Source: CAZKZZ01 sp964557375 (lineage in GTDB: Bacteria; Spirochaetota; Spirochaetia; SPDA01; CAZJBZ01). From it: a stretch of 22,404 nucleotides of DNA. The notes beneath the pieces are model-generated. The model was not told where the DNA came from, made no database searches, and saw only the letters and a list, made by a program, of their open reading frames with translations. A program made the position numbers and the translations under genes. Positions 1-7,080 of this stretch are shown here, one piece after another (position 1 is the stretch's first letter; each line of letters starts with the position of its first letter). The DNA is taken from assembly GCA_964557375.1 (NCBI GenBank), contig CAZKZZ010000046.1:1-22404 (forward strand), given 5' to 3'.

Positions 1-1356
1 AAGTTGCCTGGTGATATCAGACAGGTCAACAGTGCAATGGACCCTAAATACGAGATATCAACAGTAGTGGAGAAGCTCGAAGACCGCAATGAACTTCCGC
101 TTATCATATTCAACAAGGTAAAAAACCATAAAGGCGAAATAAGTGATTTCCGTGTTGCGGTCAATGCATTCAGTACGCGACAGCGTTGCGCGGTAGCAAT
201 GGATTTGCCTCCTGATAAGTGGCGGATGGAAACCAGCTTTGAGTTCGCCCGCCGTTCCGCGAACCCGCTCAAACCGGTAGTAGTCGATAAAGCAGAGGCG
301 CCGGTCAAAGAGGTAGTAAAAACCGGCGGCGAAGTGGACCTCTATGATCTTCCCGTGTTGATACACAACGAGATGGACGGATATCCCTATTTCACGGATG
401 CGGTTGTTGCTGCTGATCCAGATACCGGCTGTGTGAACTCTTCCCATCACCGCCAAATGGTAAAGGGAAAGGACAGACTCGGTATTTATATGTCTCCCCG
501 CCATCTTTGGAATTACTGGAAGCGGGCCGGCAGAAAGGGAGAAGCTCTGCCCATTGCCCATGTCATAGGGCATCACCCCGGTTTTTATCTCGGGACCGAA
601 GCGCTGGTGGATATCGATGCGGATGAGTATGAGATCATTGGCGGAGTTATCGGGGAGCCGCTCCGGCTGGTAGAATCCGAAGCTTACGGAAAAAGGCTGA
701 TGGTGCCCGCGGATGCGGAGCTCGTGGTAGAGGGGGAAATCCTCCCCGAAGAATACGAAGCTGAAGGGCCGTTCGGTGAGTTTACAGGGTACTACGGTCC
801 CCAGCGGTGGGCCCCGGTGGTCCATGTAAAAGCAATTACGTATAGGAAGGACCCCATATATCTGAATATTATGGCCGGAAGGGCTGACCATAGAATTATC
901 GGAGGCATCCCTAAGGAGAGCGGGCTTTTCGAAATTATCAAGATGGCGGTCCCTACGGCCAAAGCAATTCATCTTCCTATTTCGGGCTGCTGCAGGTTCA
1001 GTGCTTATATCTCCATGGAAAAAATGGCCGAGGGTGAGGGAATGGTTGCTGCTTTGGCACCCTTTCCGTACCATGACGAGCTCAAGCTCGTAGTAATAAC
1101 TGATGAAGACATCGATGTGTTCAATGAAAGTGACGTCTGGTGGGCTGTGAACACCCGGTCACAGGCGGACAAGAATGTAGAAATTATCCGCAACATCCGA
1201 GGGGGAACGCTCGATCCTTCCGCGACCGAACACGGTGTCGGATCAAAAATGATCATTGACGCGACAAAACCGTTCGAACGGCCTTTTGCAGAAGCGCTCA
1301 AAGTGCCTGAAGAGATCAAGAATAAAATAAACTTAGAAGAACTCGATTGGGAATAA
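1..1356 (+). CDS. UbiD-family decarboxylase, 5' end cut by window edge
   Basis: Non-oxidative (de)carboxylase of the UbiD family, whose members use prenylated FMN to remove or add CO2 on aromatic, heteroaromatic or unsaturated acids. The frame is open from base 1. The first in-frame TTG (base 4) and ATG (base 37) both fall inside what should be the N-terminal domain, since family members have some 20-40 residues before the DPKYEIS segment, so the true start lies outside the window. Visible hallmarks, numbered from base 4: NSSHHRQMV (about 145-153), the prFMN/metal-binding region; PIAHVIGHHP (about 183-192); and EGPFGEFTGYYG (254-265), which carries the two glutamates of the catalytic Glu-Arg-Glu set. 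A small zinc-ribbon gene follows after 29 bases. No UbiX (prFMN synthase) gene is in the window. Family certain; substrate unknown. Confidence 0.93.
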   Translation, partial: KLPGDIRQVNSAMDPKYEISTVVEKLEDRNELPLIIFNKVKNHKGEISDFRVAVNAFSTRQRCAVAMDLPPDKWRMETSFEFARRSANPLKPVVVDKAEAPVKEVVKTGGEVDLYDLPVLIHNEMDGYPYFTDAVVAADPDTGCVNSSHHRQMVKGKDRLGIYMSPRHLWNYWKRAGRKGEALPIAHVIGHHPGFYLGTEALVDIDADEYEIIGGVIGEPLRLVESEAYGKRLMVPADAELVVEGEILPEEYEAEGPFGEFTGYYGPQRWAPVVHVKAITYRKDPIYLNIMAGRADHRIIGGIPKESGLFEIIKMAVPTAKAIHLPISGCCRFSAYISMEKMAEGEGMVAALAPFPYHDELKLVVITDEDIDVFNESDVWWAVNTRSQADKNVEIIRNIRGGTLDPSATEHGVGSKMIIDATKPFERPFAEALKVPEEIKNKINLEELDWE

Positions 1357-1385
1357 CAGACAGTACTTAGAAGGGAGGAGAGAAA

Positions 1386-1535
1386 ATGGCAAGATTGTTT
1401 TGGGTAGTTTGTCCCGGATGCGGAAAAAAGTTCTATGCCGCAACAATGGATTTCCGGAGAAAAAACAGAAAAATGATGTGTCCATTTTGCGGTACGAAAT
1501 TCACTGACGAGGAAGCAAAAGAGGTCATTGAATAA
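1386..1535 (+). CDS. 49-residue zinc-ribbon protein downstream of UbiD
   Basis: Short reading frame of 49 codons plus stop, with a strong ribosome site (GGGAGG, ending about 7 bases before the ATG) and only 29 bases after the UbiD stop. The protein has two CxxC knuckles, VCPGCGKKFYA near residues 9-12 and MCPFCGTKF near residues 32-35, arranged as a single-zinc ribbon with a short acidic tail (DEEAKEVIE). Small zinc-binding partners (the D subunits) are known for some UbiD decarboxylases such as the vanillate and hydroxybenzoate enzymes, but those are longer and the similarity here is only in the concept. A small accessory or assembly subunit for the UbiD protein is a reasonable inference; a free-standing regulator is possible. 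Confidence 0.85.
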   Translation: MARLFWVVCPGCGKKFYAATMDFRRKNRKMMCPFCGTKFTDEEAKEVIE

Positions 1536-1565
1536 GGTGGTCCGGCGGCCCGCGCTGTTTTCCGC

Positions 1566-2234
1566 CTAATCGGATGTCATGTTTTCATAGGCGGCGAGGA
1601 ACTCGGTGAGGCTTGTTTTGGTATTGGCGAGATGATTGTACATTGCTTTTTCAGCTGCTTCAGGAGACCGTTCGAATATAGCTTTGCCGATCGCTTTCAG
1701 ATCTTCTCCGCTGGGAAGGAGTTTATGGGCCAACTCTGAATTGGAAACTCTGATCCTCCTGATCTCACCACGATAGTGGGTCAATATGTCCCTGATTTCT
1801 TGATTGTCACACCATTTCCATATCGTTTGGTGCATCTTTTCATCAGTTTCATAGTACAATTTGATGTAATTGTTCCCATTTTTTTCCTGTTTTTCGAAAC
1901 GCTCGAACGTAAATGCGAGCATTTCCATATCGTCTTCGTCAATATTGCGGACCGCCTCTCTTGCCGCATACGGCTCGAGAAGCATTCTTACTTCCAGGAT
2001 CTCTTTCGCCCTCGGAAGTGAGATCGGCGAGACGATCGTACCGATCTGCGGTTTTACGATAACGAGGCCCTCCTGTTTCAATTTGCCGATTACATCCCTG
2101 ATAGGGGCCCGGCTTACCTCGAACCTCTCGGCAAGCATCATCTCTGTAAGTTTTTCACCCGGTTTTATCTTTGATTCCAGAATGTCACTTTTGAGTTCAT
2201 CGTAAATGTTATCAGTAAGTGTTTTTGTCCGCAT
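1566..2234 (-). CDS. GntR-family transcriptional regulator, FCD (FadR-like) subfamily
   Basis: DNA-binding regulator of 222 residues, the usual length for this subfamily. Residues about 8-70 form the winged helix (PGEKLTEMMLAERFEVSRAP, then VRKL-like KLKQEGLV and the wing PQIGTIVSP). Residues about 76-215 form the all-helical FCD effector domain, with the VRMLLEPYAAREAV helix and the D-x-x-x-H pair (DEKMHQTI) that usually helps bind a metal. One expected histidine of the metal set (E-H-x-x-I) appears as E-D here, while the last one (YNHLAN) is present. FCD proteins usually repress catabolic operons and are released by an organic acid. It is the last gene of the - strand operon, 71 bases after the MoaD-like gene, with its own candidate promoter. 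It is the obvious candidate binder for the twin operators at 6073-6089 and 7922-7938. Confidence 0.93.
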   Translation of the reverse strand: MRTKTLTDNIYDELKSDILESKIKPGEKLTEMMLAERFEVSRAPIRDVIGKLKQEGLVIVKPQIGTIVSPISLPRAKEILEVRMLLEPYAAREAVRNIDEDDMEMLAFTFERFEKQEKNGNNYIKLYYETDEKMHQTIWKWCDNQEIRDILTHYRGEIRRIRVSNSELAHKLLPSGEDLKAIGKAIFERSPEAAEKAMYNHLANTKTSLTEFLAAYENMTSD

Positions 2235-2252
2235 AGTCGATATACCTCTAAA

Positions 2253-2281
2253 AGTCTACTTTGCCGCCATGGCAAAGTCAA
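2253..2281 (-). promoter_or_regulatory. Candidate promoter of the GntR gene
   Basis: On the - strand TTGACT (2281-2276), a 17-base spacer and TAGACT (2258-2253) place the start of transcription near 2246. This leaves a leader of about 12 bases with GAGG before the ATG at 2234. The -10 region, AGTCTAC on the + strand, matches half of the operator found at 7922-7938, so weak self-control is possible. No experimental support. Confidence 0.45.
2258..2278. repeat. Perfect inverted repeat in the spacer of the GntR promoter
   Basis: Arms ACTTTGCC and GGCAAAGT (8 bases each) separated by five bases. The dyad fills the spacer between the candidate -35 and -10 of the GntR gene. It could be an operator, or a hairpin at the end of the MoaD-like transcript; no T-run directly follows on the - strand, which argues against a strong terminator. 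Confidence 0.6.
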
Positions 2282-2305
2282 TTCTTTTTTGTCTTCGTTC
2301 GGACA

Positions 2306-2566
2306 TCATCCGCCGCCAACTGCGGACAATATCCAAACCTTATCTCCGTCTTCGAGCTCATCATCTGATGAAACTACTTTTCCCTTTGAAAGTATGAGAA
2401 ACTTCTCCTCTGTGTGAGCATCCGAAAGCATTGAACCGATGTTCGAACTCTCCCGCTCCAGTGCTTGATATAGATCCGATACTTTCATTCCTTTACGGAA
2501 ATCAACCCGAATCTCTTTTTTACCGATTATATTGGAAAACGGCGGGAACAGGAGAATGGTTATCAA
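2306..2566 (-). CDS. MoaD/ThiS-like sulfur carrier protein
   Basis: Beta-grasp sulfur carrier of 86 residues ending in a GG terminus (SAVGGG), as needed for adenylation and thiocarboxylation in dithiolene (pterin) cofactor synthesis. Typical MoaD features are the opening ITILLFPPF strand, GKKEIRVDF, an EDGDKVWIL strand and the Gly-Gly end. The start chosen is TTG at 2566, because the following residues match the normal MoaD N-terminus, AGGAG lies about 9-10 bases upstream and the AOR stop is 4 bases before it. A longer frame runs upstream to 2671 but would overlap the AOR gene by about 100 bases and has no family resemblance. Lying directly behind the AOR gene, it probably serves maturation of the tungsten or molybdenum pterin of that enzyme. 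Confidence 0.85.
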   Translation of the reverse strand: MITILLFPPFSNIIGKKEIRVDFRKGMKVSDLYQALERESSNIGSMLSDAHTEEKFLILSKGKVVSSDDELEDGDKVWILSAVGGG

Positions 2567-2570
2567 ACCG

Positions 2571-4448
2571 TCAATGCTCCTTTTTCCCGTTCTTTTTGAA
2601 CTCAATGCCGAGCCGTTTGAGTACCGTTTCGGCAGGCCATCCTGTTTTTCGGTCCCACTGTCTGAGATCATAGTAGCGCTTTAATACTCCCTCTAAATCG
2701 TAGGTCTCTCCTGCGGAAGGTCCGGCGGCCACCTTTTCCTTCACATACCGTGTCGGAAGACGATCATCCGTCGGATCAAGGCCGTGCTGAAGATTAAACA
2801 CCCGCTCCGTCTGCACGATCCGTTCTCCTATCTCCATTATTCCCTGTTCTCCGAAATCGAGCCCGGTCACGGCATACGTTATCTCTGCAAGGAGATCGAG
2901 GGGCATATTCAGACCCAGCTGTGCAATACGACACATTCCCATGGCGTCCCCCATTGCACTGTATTCTTCGTACCATTTTACCATCTCCGGTTTTCCGTCA
3001 TAGGAGAACCGGTCTGCAGCTTTCGGAGTACCGAACAATTTCTCGGCTTCTTCCGGGGTCCAGGTCGTCTCGGCAAGCGGAAAAGCCCTGCAGTGGTCAG
3101 CCCCTCTGCTCGAGACGGCCCATCCCAGCCCCCACGATTTGAGCCCCCGGATACCCTGCTGAGGTGTTTCCACCCCTTTTATATGCAGTGCAAAATCTTC
3201 AGAACCGGGAATCTGCCGGGAGAGGGCGGCAACCCCCTGGGCCAGCTGTTTCCCGAATCCTTCTCTGAATGCAATTTTGTGTATGAGGTCGAGCATGGAT
3301 TCATGGTTTCCCCAGCTGAGGTCGATTCCGCCGGTATCTTTTTCTGTAAGGAAGTTTTTCTCCCAGCATTCCATGGCGAACGCAATCACTCCGCCTGTAG
3401 AGATCGTATCGAGTCCATACTGGTTACACAGGTTATTGGCTGCGAGAATGGCCTCAAGATTGTTATTGCCGCAGCGTGACCCGAAAGCGCACATCGTTTC
3501 GAACTCCGGGCCTTCACCCTCGGTACCTGCGTACGGTCCGCTCTCTATCTTGTAGTAATGACTGCAGTGGACGGGACAGCCGAAACACGCTTTCGGCTTT
3601 ACGACGTATTTATCAATGAGTACCTGCCCGCTTATCTTATCAGCGTCCTCATATACAGTCGACTGAAGGTTCTTCGTCGGCAATACTCCCATTTTGTTGT
3701 ACAGTTCGACGAGCATGCTCGTACCGAAGGTCGAACGGGGGGCAAATGAAGGGGATTCGTACATGAGTTTGAGCAGTTTTTTGTTCAGTTCCATAAGAAG
3801 GCCGGAATCGTGGACGGTAACGGCTTTCGTCCCCCGTACAGCAATCGCCTTTAAGTTTTTTGATCCCATAACCGCACCTATCCCGGTGCGGCCCGCGGCC
3901 CGAGAGAGGTTGTTCATCACCGCGGCAAACGGTACCAGGTTTTCTCCGCCCTGACCTATTGAGGAAATCTGTACCGCTTCGTCCCCGCACTCTTTTCGGA
4001 GGATCTTTTCAGTTTCCCACACGCTCTGTCCCCATAGATGGGAAGCATCACGAATTGAAACATGATTGCTGTCTATATAGATGTAGACAGGCTTCGGACT
4101 TTTTCCTGTAATAACGAGCTGTGTAAATCCGGAATACTTTAATTCGGGGCCCCAGAACCCGCCGGAGTTAGCATCGCCTAACATGCCTGAGGCGGGGGAT
4201 TTGGTCGTAACATTATACCGCCCCGACGAAGGGACTGAGCTCCCCGTGAAAGCGCCGGTACCCAGACAAAGTATGTTGTCCGGACTCAGCGGATCAATTC
4301 CTGAGGGAAGTTCATTTTGCAGGATAGAAATATTCAAGCCCCTGGCCCCGAAATAGTGGTGGAGTTCTTCCGTCCCGATTTCTTCTTTAACAATACTGCC
4401 GTTGCTTAAATCGATGCGTGCCCTGTCGGCTTTCCATTCGAACATCAT
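2571..4448 (-). CDS. Aldehyde ferredoxin oxidoreductase (AOR family, tungsten-pterin enzyme)
   Basis: AOR-family oxidoreductase, 625 residues. Characterised members oxidise aldehydes to acids with ferredoxin as acceptor, using a tungsten bis-pterin and one [4Fe-4S] cluster. The start at 4448 overlaps the ferredoxin stop as ATGA; a second ATG follows directly at 4445. A longer frame to 4520 would lie within the ferredoxin gene and is rejected. Counting from 4448, cluster cysteines fall at 288, 291 and 295 (ACFGCPVHC) with a fourth at 506 (DAMGMC), matching the CxxCxxxC...C pattern of the Pyrococcus enzyme. N-terminal ARGLNISIL, GRYNVTTKSPASGML and AAGRTGIGAVMGSK are family hallmarks. It sits between a four-cluster ferredoxin and a MoaD-like gene, similar in composition to the E. 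coli ydhV/ydhY pair. Substrate unknown; the product of the upstream TPP decarboxylase is the likely aldehyde. Confidence 0.95.
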   Translation of the reverse strand: MMFEWKADRARIDLSNGSIVKEEIGTEELHHYFGARGLNISILQNELPSGIDPLSPDNILCLGTGAFTGSSVPSSGRYNVTTKSPASGMLGDANSGGFWGPELKYSGFTQLVITGKSPKPVYIYIDSNHVSIRDASHLWGQSVWETEKILRKECGDEAVQISSIGQGGENLVPFAAVMNNLSRAAGRTGIGAVMGSKNLKAIAVRGTKAVTVHDSGLLMELNKKLLKLMYESPSFAPRSTFGTSMLVELYNKMGVLPTKNLQSTVYEDADKISGQVLIDKYVVKPKACFGCPVHCSHYYKIESGPYAGTEGEGPEFETMCAFGSRCGNNNLEAILAANNLCNQYGLDTISTGGVIAFAMECWEKNFLTEKDTGGIDLSWGNHESMLDLIHKIAFREGFGKQLAQGVAALSRQIPGSEDFALHIKGVETPQQGIRGLKSWGLGWAVSSRGADHCRAFPLAETTWTPEEAEKLFGTPKAADRFSYDGKPEMVKWYEEYSAMGDAMGMCRIAQLGLNMPLDLLAEITYAVTGLDFGEQGIMEIGERIVQTERVFNLQHGLDPTDDRLPTRYVKEKVAAGPSAGETYDLEGVLKRYYDLRQWDRKTGWPAETVLKRLGIEFKKNGKKEH

Positions 4449-4855
4449 TCTTCTTTCCATATAATTGCTTCGGTTTGACACACTTGTACACATTGAGGAT
4501 TTCCGCCGCAGAAATTGCATTTAAAAGCCGTATCCCGGTGGGGATGGAGATGAATGGCGTCAAAAGGGCAGCTTTCGACACAATTTCCGCAGGCGGTACA
4601 CGCGTTCTCATCAATGATCCAGGCCCCCGTTTTCTCGTCGTAGGTAATGGCGTTAACAGGGCACGCTTTTGCACATGGTGCGTTCCTGCACTGGTGGCAA
4701 ATTCGGGGAGTATCTTTGCCTGTTGTTTCATCTTTGTTTATGCGGATTCGTGCGACGTGAGGATTGATGTTTCCTTCCTGAAACTGGGAACAGATCAGTT
4801 CACACAGCCGGCATCCGCTGCATTTCTGCGGATATGCTTTTATTTTTCCTGCCAA
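4445..4855 (-). CDS. Four-cluster [4Fe-4S] ferredoxin (HycB/YdhY/DmsB-like)
   Basis: Electron-transfer protein of 136 residues with 16 cysteines in four groups: 12-15-18-22, 53-56-61-65, 86-89-92-96 and 113-116-122-126, enough for four [4Fe-4S] clusters. The pattern is that of the DmsB/HycB/YdhY type. No signal peptide is seen, so it should be cytoplasmic. The start is TTG at 4855, overlapping the 3' end of the TPP beta-subunit gene by 16 bases; there is no better ATG before the first cluster. Its stop overlaps the AOR start. It is most simply the electron acceptor of the AOR protein, passing electrons to a further reductase or hydrogenase not seen here. Confidence 0.92.
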   Translation of the reverse strand: MAGKIKAYPQKCSGCRLCELICSQFQEGNINPHVARIRINKDETTGKDTPRICHQCRNAPCAKACPVNAITYDEKTGAWIIDENACTACGNCVESCPFDAIHLHPHRDTAFKCNFCGGNPQCVQVCQTEAIIWKEE

Positions 4856-5487
4856 TTGTGCTTGCTCTCTATTTTTCTTACACTTTTTACTTCACGGGGA
4901 ATGATCGTAACGTTCTGCTCATCCTCTATGAACCTGACAAAACGGTATTTATCTTCGATTCCGTCGGTCCGTTTCCGCTGTTTTTCCGGGAACACTTCGG
5001 TGCCTTTTTCGATCCTGGCAACGATGACACTCGGTTCATTCATCTGGAGCGCTTTTTTTACTTCCCGTTCGCACTCTTCGATTGTCTCCACAGATACTGA
5101 ATTCCGGATTCCCGCGCCTTTTGCCATTGCCGCCAGGTCCACGTTTTTGTAGGTATGGGTCGGGGGGCCGCCTATGACTTCGTAACAAGCATTGTCCATC
5201 ACAATCGTAATGAGATTTTCCGGCTGCTCATTCCCGATTGTGCACAGGATTCCGAGATTGAGCAGAAGACTGCCGTCAGTGTCGAGAGAGAGGATCTTGC
5301 GGTCTCGTATCGCTCTGGACAGGCCGAATGCAACCGGAGTAATGGTCCCCATGATTTTAAGGTAGAGACTTTCCGGTCCCGGTTTGAGTGAATACCACTC
5401 ATCGATCATTCCGCCAAGTGCAACCACGGCGAGCTCATCACCCTTCAAAAGGGATGCAATTACTTTCAAACTTTCATAACGCTTCAC
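4840..5487 (-). CDS. TPP-binding (beta) subunit of a sulfopyruvate/phosphonopyruvate decarboxylase-like enzyme
   Basis: C-terminal (pyrophosphate-binding) half of a split thiamine-diphosphate decarboxylase, 215 residues. The TPP/Mg motif is visible as LDTDGSLLLNLG with VMDNACYE (about 69-103), a close variant of GDGS...NN. The family (ComE, C-terminal half of Ppd) removes CO2 from 2-oxo acids such as sulfopyruvate or phosphonopyruvate, leaving an aldehyde. The start is GTG at 5487, supported by a strong GGGAGGT ribosome site about 9 bases upstream and a gap of only 19 bases to the alpha-subunit gene. The next genes encode a ferredoxin and an AOR, fitting a path 2-oxo acid to aldehyde to acid. 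The exact oxo acid is not known. Confidence 0.88.
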   Translation of the reverse strand: MKRYESLKVIASLLKGDELAVVALGGMIDEWYSLKPGPESLYLKIMGTITPVAFGLSRAIRDRKILSLDTDGSLLLNLGILCTIGNEQPENLITIVMDNACYEVIGGPPTHTYKNVDLAAMAKGAGIRNSVSVETIEECEREVKKALQMNEPSVIVARIEKGTEVFPEKQRKRTDGIEDKYRFVRFIEDEQNVTIIPREVKSVRKIESKHNWQEK

Positions 5488-5506
5488 TTCTTTTACCTCC
5501 CTTTGG

Positions 5507-6007
5507 TCAGGCGACCACCTCGCCGGCTAAGATCACTGCTACATGATAGAGCGATACATGGATATGCTTGGCAGCACGTGTAATGGCATCTTTTACATCT
5601 TCTTTTTTTCTCACTACGATATACGGGATGTTCATCGCGTCGAGGAGCGGTTCCATTGTCTGACCGTGTGCGATTCCCCACCAGTTTCTCTCGCCGATGT
5701 CACCGGTGTAACACATGATCATCATGACCGGGATACCGTGGGTGAGCCCAAGTCTTGCCAACGGTTCCATTGCCACTCTCAATCCGGCGTTTTCCATAAG
5801 CATAACCGCCTTTTTCCCTCCGGCCCAATAACCTGCTGCAATACCTACCCCTTCCGCTTCATTCGTAACCATAATGTAGTCGAAGTCTTTATCCCGGTAT
5901 AAAGCAGGATACAGTTCTTTGAATTTGGATTCAGGAAGTGTGACAATAGCCTCGACCTCAGCCTCTTTGAGGCTTTCAATCACCAAATTTACCGCATCTT
6001 CTCTCAT
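5507..6007 (-). CDS. Alpha subunit of a sulfopyruvate/phosphonopyruvate decarboxylase-like TPP enzyme
   Basis: N-terminal (pyrimidine-binding) half of a split TPP decarboxylase, 166 residues, the length of ComD-type subunits. The segment TNEAEGVGIAAG (49-59) carries the glutamate that activates TPP, followed by ENAGLRVAMEPLARL (family: QNSGLGNSINAL) and YTGDIGERN...GQTMEPLLDAMNIPY (family: RGDLGE...RATRPILDALGIPY). ATG at 6007 has AAGAAGGA just upstream. It is the first gene of the - strand operon, behind the candidate promoter/operator at 6073-6111, with a leader of about 69 bases. The pair could be a true sulfopyruvate decarboxylase, but the neighbouring AOR, ferredoxin and dehydrogenase genes do not form a coenzyme M pathway, so a different 2-oxo acid is more likely. 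Confidence 0.88.
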   Translation of the reverse strand: MREDAVNLVIESLKEAEVEAIVTLPESKFKELYPALYRDKDFDYIMVTNEAEGVGIAAGYWAGGKKAVMLMENAGLRVAMEPLARLGLTHGIPVMMIMCYTGDIGERNWWGIAHGQTMEPLLDAMNIPYIVVRKKEDVKDAITRAAKHIHVSLYHVAVILAGEVVA

Positions 6008-6072
6008 TTTTTTCCTTCTTTATTAACTCGTTAGTTTCCTGTACTTAGGTGAGATACAGATCCTGTCATCTG

Positions 6073-6089
6073 ATTGTATACTAGCATAC
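6073..6089. promoter_or_regulatory. Operator of the TPP-decarboxylase/AOR operon
   Basis: ATTGTATACTAGCATAC. The last 14 bases form a near-perfect dyad centred on CTAG and differ by one base from the ideal palindrome GTATACTAGTATAC. The same box, 15 of 17 bases identical, stands at 7922-7938. It covers the -10 hexamer, so a bound protein would block RNA polymerase. GTATAC-containing operators are common for FCD-type GntR repressors; the GntR protein encoded at 1566-2234 is the likely binder. Confidence 0.65.
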
Positions 6090-6111
6090 CATATATTAAT
6101 AAATATATCAA
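6083..6111 (-). promoter_or_regulatory. Promoter of the TPP-decarboxylase/AOR/MoaD operon
   Basis: On the - strand TTGATA (6111-6106), a 17-base spacer and TATGCT (6088-6083). Start expected near 6076, 69 bases before the ATG at 6007. The -10 lies inside the operator. The -35 also forms one arm of a small AT-rich inverted repeat (TATCAA/TTGATA), which is too weak to call a terminator for the preceding gene. Confidence 0.6.
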
Positions 6112-6137
6112 GTTTTTTTGATACTCCCGGTGTGAAC

Positions 6138-7064
6138 TTACCCCCCGCTGTGCGCCTCTCCGATGATCTGCGTTATAGAGCCGAGATTACAGTCGTCTGC
6201 ATACCGGGACAGTCCCTCAATGATCTCCTTCATACACATCGGGTTAATAAAATTGTACATACCGACCCCGACGGCAGACGCACCGGCGAGCATCATTTCA
6301 ACCGTACTTTCCCACGAATGGACCCCTCCCATACCGATTATGGGAATAGAAACCCGTTTGAACACTTCCCATACTGCATATACCGCTAGGGGCAGTACTG
6401 CCGGACCGGAAAGCCCGCCGGTAATATTCCCGAGAAGAGGCTTGCGGGTAGTGATATCGATTTTCAACCCCTTATACGTGTTGATCAACGCTACTGCATG
6501 AGCTCCGGCATCTTCGGCTATAGAAGCCATTTCTGCGATGTCCGTTACCGAAGGGGAAAGTTTGGGTACCACCGGAATCGGAGAAATACGGGTAACTGCT
6601 CGGACAACCTCGAAAAGCTGTTCTTTGTCCTTGGCCCATTCTGTGCCCTCCTGCAGGTTGGGACAGGAGAGATTTAATTCGATCATATCCGCTTTGCCGG
6701 TTTCTGCTATTTTTTCTGTAAGAGTACAAAACTCTTTTACCGTACTGCCGGCAACACTCACAATTACAGGAACGCCGAATCCGGCCATAACAGGAAGTTG
6801 CTTTTTTATAAATTCATCGATTCCCGGAGAAGGAATTCCGATTGCATTCAGCATTCCGGAGGGTGTTTCGCATATCCGCGGGGGAGGATTACCGGGACGG
6901 GGGCGGGAAAAAACCGTTTTATTGACAACGGCCCCGAGTATCGAGGGAGAGAAAAAATCGGTGTGCTGGGGTGTATATTCGTACGTACCGGATGCGGGCA
7001 TTACCGGATTGGGTAGTGTTACTCCTGCAATCGTTATTTCCAGTTTCTTCATATATGCATCCAT
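6138..7064 (-). CDS. Dihydroorotate dehydrogenase class 1B-like flavoprotein (PyrD family)
   Basis: FMN TIM-barrel dehydrogenase, 308 residues. Motifs from the class 1B family: ASGTYEY (24-30), NKT with the FMN-site lysine (K49), GNPPPRICETPSGMLNAIGI (58-77), NLSCPN with the catalytic cysteine C134 and asparagines 131 and 136, PKLSP (K168), LINTYKG (N195), and the phosphate loops TGGLSGP and GMGGVHS. Substrate-contact residues of the orotate enzymes are mostly kept, but the usual LQN after NAIG reads IPS. ATG 7064 is used; ATG 7052 is an alternative. It follows the PyrK-like gene by 16 bases. Two readings are open: a real dihydroorotate dehydrogenase, or a dehydrogenase/reductase for a related ring (dihydropyrimidine-like) in catabolism. 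The shared operator with the AOR operon favours the second. Confidence 0.9.
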   Translation of the reverse strand: MDAYMKKLEITIAGVTLPNPVMPASGTYEYTPQHTDFFSPSILGAVVNKTVFSRPRPGNPPPRICETPSGMLNAIGIPSPGIDEFIKKQLPVMAGFGVPVIVSVAGSTVKEFCTLTEKIAETGKADMIELNLSCPNLQEGTEWAKDKEQLFEVVRAVTRISPIPVVPKLSPSVTDIAEMASIAEDAGAHAVALINTYKGLKIDITTRKPLLGNITGGLSGPAVLPLAVYAVWEVFKRVSIPIIGMGGVHSWESTVEMMLAGASAVGVGMYNFINPMCMKEIIEGLSRYADDCNLGSITQIIGEAHSGG

Positions 7065-7080
7065 CTATGTATCCGCCGTA

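Noticed and set aside
58..1074. Long - strand open frame of 338 codons opposite the UbiD gene
   Set aside because: It is a shadow of the UbiD gene; the product has no recognisable domain, and the + strand protein has full family motifs.
1536..1575. GC-rich imperfect inverted repeat (GGCGG...CCGCC) between the convergent zinc-ribbon and GntR genes, possible terminator
   Set aside because: The arms are five bases with a 13-base loop and no proper T-run on either strand; too weak to call.
6105..6125. AT-rich hairpin TATCAA/TTGATA after the PyrD-like gene, possible terminator
   Set aside because: Six-base AT stem that coincides with the -35 of the next operon; not a convincing terminator.
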